DNA from: SHLJ01 sp041618535
GTDB lineage: Bacteria > Bacteroidota > Bacteroidia > Flavobacteriales > Flavobacteriaceae
Direction: 5' to 3'
Assembly: GCA_041618535.1 (NCBI GenBank)
Contig: JBFKFP010000112.1
Span: forward strand, 1-9,294
Length of the DNA stretch: 9,294 bases
In this document: piece after piece, positions 6,556 through 9,294 of the stretch
Layout of the letters: every line of letters begins with the position of its first letter
Position numbering within the stretch: position 1 is the first letter of the stretch
The notes under the pieces: generated by a model
What the model was told of the DNA's origin: nothing
The model's input: only the letters and a program-made list of their open reading frames with translations
Database searches by the model: none
Made by a program: the position numbers and the translations under genes

Positions 6556-7482
6556 TTAATTAAGGTTGCTGTCCTGAATAAGAATTTTTTTACCGGTTTC
6601 GGCAAGCTCTATTCTGCCGTCATAGACAGCTGCTGCCTCCTTCCTGAATTCCTCTATATCCTCATAACGGGAGGAATAATGTCCGAGAATCAACATCCTG
6701 GATTCTGATAAACTGGCGATCTGGCCTGCATCCTTCGCCGTGGAATGTTTCGTCCCTTCGGTTAGATGATCGTGATTCTCGAGAAATGTGGATTCATGGT
6801 ATAGTGCATCGACATTTCTTATCAGAGGAACGATCTCGGGACAATACTGGGTGTCACTGCAGTATGCATAGGACATCGGTTTTGGTCCTTCTCCTGTTAC
6901 CAGCTCGTTCCTGATCAACTCCCCATTTTCATTCTTAACATCATATCCCTGTTTCAGTTTAGAGAAATAAGCCATATGAATACCGGCCTTTTTTGCCTCC
7001 ACGGGCTTAAGCCTCCTTTCAGAAGGCTTTTCCCGGAAAAGGAAACCGTTGGTATAAATCCTGTGATTCAATGGAATGGTGTAAACTTCAACCTGATCAT
7101 CTTCAAAGATCATTTGCGATGATCTGGACTCCAGTTCATGGAAAATAAGCGGATAATTGGTCCAGGAGTCTGCTAACTTCATCTGAAGGGTGATGATCTC
7201 CTTGATTCCTTTCGGACCGTGAACATGTAACTCCGATTCCCTCGACAAAAGCCTGAAGGTCGATATGAGCCCTACAAGTCCAAAAAAATGATCACCATGA
7301 AGGTGAGAGATAAAAATATGTTTTATCCTTGAAAACTTTATACTGTACTTTCTGAGTAACACCTGGGTTCCCTCTCCACAATCTATTAGAAACAGGTGAT
7401 TCCTGATCTGAAGGACCTGTGAGGTAGGATGTTCATTTACCCGAGGCGTAGCGCTATGACAACCCAAAATGGTCAGCTCCAT
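6556..7482 (-). CDS. rnz: Ribonuclease Z (tRNA 3' endonuclease, short form)
   Basis: RNase Z is a zinc metallo-beta-lactamase-fold endonuclease that removes 3' trailers from tRNA precursors. The 308-residue length fits the short dimeric form. The N-terminal ILGCHSATPR loop and LIDCGEGTQ strand (32-40) are typical. The zinc motif HLHGDH is at residues 60-65 (His60, His62, Asp64, His65). Further predicted ligands are His140 (LNHR), Asp210 (CSDTQ) and His268 (GHYSSRY). The HEST motif at 229-232 and KHSTAKDAG with His246 match the conserved catalytic region, and an insertion around 150-200 fits the flexible exosite arm. All expected residues are present. The start at 7482 lies one base after the STAS-like gene stop, which implies co-transcription and translational coupling with it. 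Confidence 0.96.
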   Translation of the reverse strand: MELTILGCHSATPRVNEHPTSQVLQIRNHLFLIDCGEGTQVLLRKYSIKFSRIKHIFISHLHGDHFFGLVGLISTFRLLSRESELHVHGPKGIKEIITLQMKLADSWTNYPLIFHELESRSSQMIFEDDQVEVYTIPLNHRIYTNGFLFREKPSERRLKPVEAKKAGIHMAYFSKLKQGYDVKNENGELIRNELVTGEGPKPMSYAYCSDTQYCPEIVPLIRNVDALYHESTFLENHDHLTEGTKHSTAKDAGQIASLSESRMLILGHYSSRYEDIEEFRKEAAAVYDGRIELAETGKKILIQDSNLN

Positions 7483-7483
7483 C

Positions 7484-7816
7484 CTAAAATCCGAGATCTC
7501 GTTCTATTTCTTCCATTTCTATAATATCGTAGGCTTCCTGGAGGGTAGGCACCACAACAAGTTCATCGGGAATGAGATCGTAGTCTGTATCCTCGCAAAC
7601 CAATACGAAAGAGTTCTTTGCGCGCCTGTGCGTGTTTGAAATTTCCAGGAACTCAAGTAATTCATCAAGCGTTAACCTGTTAAGCCCGCTTAAATTAATA
7701 ATAAGGTGATCATTCTTGTATTTGTCATACATACCAGATAAACGATTAACCAAATCGGTGACCTTTGCACGTTCCTGGGTTATAAGCGTAATATTTCCGG
7801 ATTTATCTATCAGCAT
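7484..7816 (-). CDS. Small STAS-like (anti-anti-sigma-type fold) protein
   Basis: I prefer ATG 7816, giving 110 residues one base after the pyrB stop; a TTG at 7840 would add eight residues and overlap pyrB by 23 bases. The order of elements fits a STAS fold: strand NITLITQE (8-15), a helix to about 34, strand HLIINLSGL (37-45), helix LTLDELLEFLEISNTHRRA (48-66), strand SFVLVC (69-74), strand ELVVVP (85-90), and an acidic C-terminal helix TLQEAYDIIEMEEIERDL (91-108). Canonical SpoIIAA-type proteins carry a phosphorylatable Ser in a D-S-S/T-G loop; here the equivalent place reads NRLTLDE, so classical partner-switch phosphorylation is doubtful, though Thr49 might substitute. No signal peptide or membrane segment is seen. 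Its function is unknown; it sits between pyrB and rnz with one-base gaps on both sides. Confidence 0.8.
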   Translation of the reverse strand: MLIDKSGNITLITQERAKVTDLVNRLSGMYDKYKNDHLIINLSGLNRLTLDELLEFLEISNTHRRAKNSFVLVCEDTDYDLIPDELVVVPTLQEAYDIIEMEEIERDLGF

Positions 7817-7817
7817 T

Positions 7818-8747
7818 TTAATGTTTGATTTTGGAGGCAAGCAAATAAATTACTGCCATTCTTATCGCTACTCCGTTTTCAACCTGCTCAAGGATAATAG
7901 CCTGGTCAGAATCGGCTACATCACTTGTTATTTCCACACCCCTGTTTATCGGTCCGGGATGCATCACTGTGATGCGCTTATCAAGGCTATCCAATATATC
8001 TTTATTTAAACCAAATTGTTGGGTGTATTCTCTGGTGGTCGGAAAATAACTGAAGGCCATACGTTCATTCTGAACACGTAACATATTGGCCACGTCACAC
8101 CAGTTCAATGCCTTCCTAAGGTTGGTCTCCACCTCTACTCCAAGCTTGTCAATATGTTTAGGAATCAACGAAAGCGGTCCGCAAACCTTAACTTCAGCCC
8201 CAAGTAGCTTCAATGCAAAGATATTGGACAGTGCAACCCTGCTATGCAGTATATCCCCTACTATTACCACTTTCTTTCCCTTTACCCCACCTAATCTTTC
8301 CCTAATGGAATAGCTGTCAAGCAGGGCCTGGGTCGGATGTTCATGCGCTCCATCTCCGGCATTGATAATACGGGCATCAACATGCTCTGAAAGGAAAACA
8401 CAGGCTCCCGGTTTTGGATGACGCATAACCACCATGTCAACCTTCATAGAGAGTATATTGTTAACCGTATCTATCAGGGTTTCCCCTTTTTTAACTGAGG
8501 ACTGGGAAGCTGAGAAATTGATGATGTCGGCTGAGAGACGTTTTTCAGCCAGTTCAAAAGATAACTTGGTGCGTGTGCTATTTTCAAAAAACAGGTTGGC
8601 AATTGTGATATCGCGCAGTGAAGGTACTTTTTTGATGGGGCGGTTTATCACTTCTTTGAAATGATCTGCGGTTTCAAAGATAAGCTGAATATCTTCCTTA
8701 TTCAGGTATTTAATGCCCAGTAAGTGATCAACACTCAGTTCGCTCAT
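7818..8747 (-). CDS. pyrB: Aspartate carbamoyltransferase catalytic subunit
   Basis: The enzyme condenses carbamoyl phosphate with aspartate in the first committed step of pyrimidine synthesis. The 309-residue product is full length. The carbamoyl-phosphate loop FENSTRTKLSFE (54-65, with Ser57-Thr-Arg-Thr60), the SVKKGETL loop (84-91) reaching the neighbouring subunit's site, HPTQALLD (137-144), GDILHSRVA (164-172), MLRVQ (222-226) and MHPGPINRGVEI (262-273) are all present. The HPGPINRG form resembles the Bacillus-type catalytic trimer; no regulatory-chain gene (pyrI) is in this window. The ATG at 8747 lies three bases after the pyrR stop, so both are translated from one message and pyrB is presumably under any PyrR control acting upstream of pyrR. 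Confidence 0.97.
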   Translation of the reverse strand: MSELSVDHLLGIKYLNKEDIQLIFETADHFKEVINRPIKKVPSLRDITIANLFFENSTRTKLSFELAEKRLSADIINFSASQSSVKKGETLIDTVNNILSMKVDMVVMRHPKPGACVFLSEHVDARIINAGDGAHEHPTQALLDSYSIRERLGGVKGKKVVIVGDILHSRVALSNIFALKLLGAEVKVCGPLSLIPKHIDKLGVEVETNLRKALNWCDVANMLRVQNERMAFSYFPTTREYTQQFGLNKDILDSLDKRITVMHPGPINRGVEITSDVADSDQAIILEQVENGVAIRMAVIYLLASKIKH

Positions 8748-8750
8748 ACA

Positions 8751-9290
8751 TCAATTGTTTATAAGGTATACCGCATCTTCTCCATCATTTTCCTCCCAGT
8801 GAACCATAACTTTGTCTTTATTGATGGCATCCACCTGCCGGCCCCTGTAATCGGGCTGAATGGGCAAATGCCTGCTAAATCTTCTGTCAATAAGAGTTAA
8901 TAGCTCTATATGTTTTGGCCTTCCGAAAGACTGGATTGCTGTAAGCGCAGCCCTGATACTTCTTCCTGTATAAAGCACGTCATCGATAAAAACCACATTC
9001 TTATTCTCTACAAGGAAGTTTATCTCAGTTGTGTTGGCCTCAAGTATCTTCTCTCCCCTTCTGAAATCGTCTCTGAAAAATGTAATATCCAGGTAACCGG
9101 TCTTTAGATCCTTGATCTTGTAATCGGATCTGAGCATTTGAGCCAGTCGGTCAAGCAGGAATTTTCCTCTTGGCTGAAGACCAACAAGCACTGTATTATT
9201 AAAGTCTTTGTGATTTTCAATAAGTTGACAGGCCAGTCGGTGAAGAATGATGCTTACTTCTTTGGAATTAAGTAAAACTTTTTTGCTCAT
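8751..9290 (-). CDS. pyrR: PyrR bifunctional pyr operon regulator / uracil phosphoribosyltransferase
   Basis: PyrR-family proteins have a phosphoribosyltransferase fold. In Bacillus they bind pyr mRNA to promote termination when UMP is high and also have uracil phosphoribosyltransferase activity. The 179-residue product matches the usual length. Visible features are the VGLQPRGKFLLDRL segment (36-49), the PRPP-binding motif VVFIDDVLYTGRSIRAAL (99-116), and LIDRRFSRHLPIQPDYRGRQV (133-153), which corresponds to the family's R-x-LPI-x-x-D-Y/F-x-G-x motif. The start at 9290 is only four bases from the window edge, so the 5' leader, where a PyrR-binding attenuator would lie, cannot be examined. 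The frame remains open to the edge, but the N terminus MSKKVLLNSKEV fits a natural start. The protein call is strong; the RNA-based regulation is inference here. Confidence 0.95.
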   Translation of the reverse strand: MSKKVLLNSKEVSIILHRLACQLIENHKDFNNTVLVGLQPRGKFLLDRLAQMLRSDYKIKDLKTGYLDITFFRDDFRRGEKILEANTTEINFLVENKNVVFIDDVLYTGRSIRAALTAIQSFGRPKHIELLTLIDRRFSRHLPIQPDYRGRQVDAINKDKVMVHWEENDGEDAVYLINN

Positions 9291-9294
9291 TGGC

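Noticed and set aside
1..9294. CRISPR array, tRNA/rRNA genes, insertion sequences, prophage or defence genes
   Set aside because: I saw no short regularly spaced repeats, cloverleaf genes, transposase motifs or terminal inverted repeats; the only tandem repeats are the protein-coding units at 2-916.

Overview
This window reads as a chromosomal segment of a Bacteroidota bacterium, most likely a marine or environmental member of the Flavobacteriales. The evidence is a type IX secretion (T9SS) adhesin with a type B C-terminal sorting domain, a PorP/SprF-family protein, a PorE-like OmpA protein, and start codons preceded by A-rich sequence rather than Shine-Dalgarno motifs. The species cannot be named from the sequence alone.

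Bases 1-4555 (+ strand) hold a tight three-gene cassette. It starts with the 3' part of a large repeat-containing surface protein, whose 5' end lies outside the window. A PorP/SprF-type outer-membrane protein follows, then a periplasmic protein with TPR, beta-propeller, carboxypeptidase-regulatory-like and OmpA domains. The arrangement suggests a cargo adhesin encoded with its own T9SS partner proteins: the SprF-like protein would help export or retain the type B cargo, and the OmpA protein would tie the assembly to peptidoglycan.

Bases 4556-5188 are a 633-bp convergent intergenic region with no convincing gene. It holds several AT-rich dyads, two abutting hairpins and a strong + strand terminator at 4852-4882, so a small structured RNA or a long 3' UTR is possible. 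It also holds a clear - strand terminator at 5117-5145 that serves the next gene.

Bases 5189-9290 are all - strand genes. In transcription order they are pyrR, pyrB, a small STAS-like protein gene, rnz, pdxH and a CAP-domain lipoprotein gene. The first four are separated by 3, 1 and 1 bases and almost certainly form an operon. pdxH follows after 42 bases and may belong to it; the CAP gene follows after 173 bases and may have its own promoter. The run combines pyrimidine synthesis and its regulator (PyrR, aspartate carbamoyltransferase), tRNA 3' processing (RNase Z), vitamin B6 salvage (PdxH) and one uncharacterised STAS-like protein.

Most of the window is ordinary for this group. The parts most worth a second look are the structured intergenic segment, the mosaic adhesin repeats and the STAS-like gene locked between pyrB and rnz.
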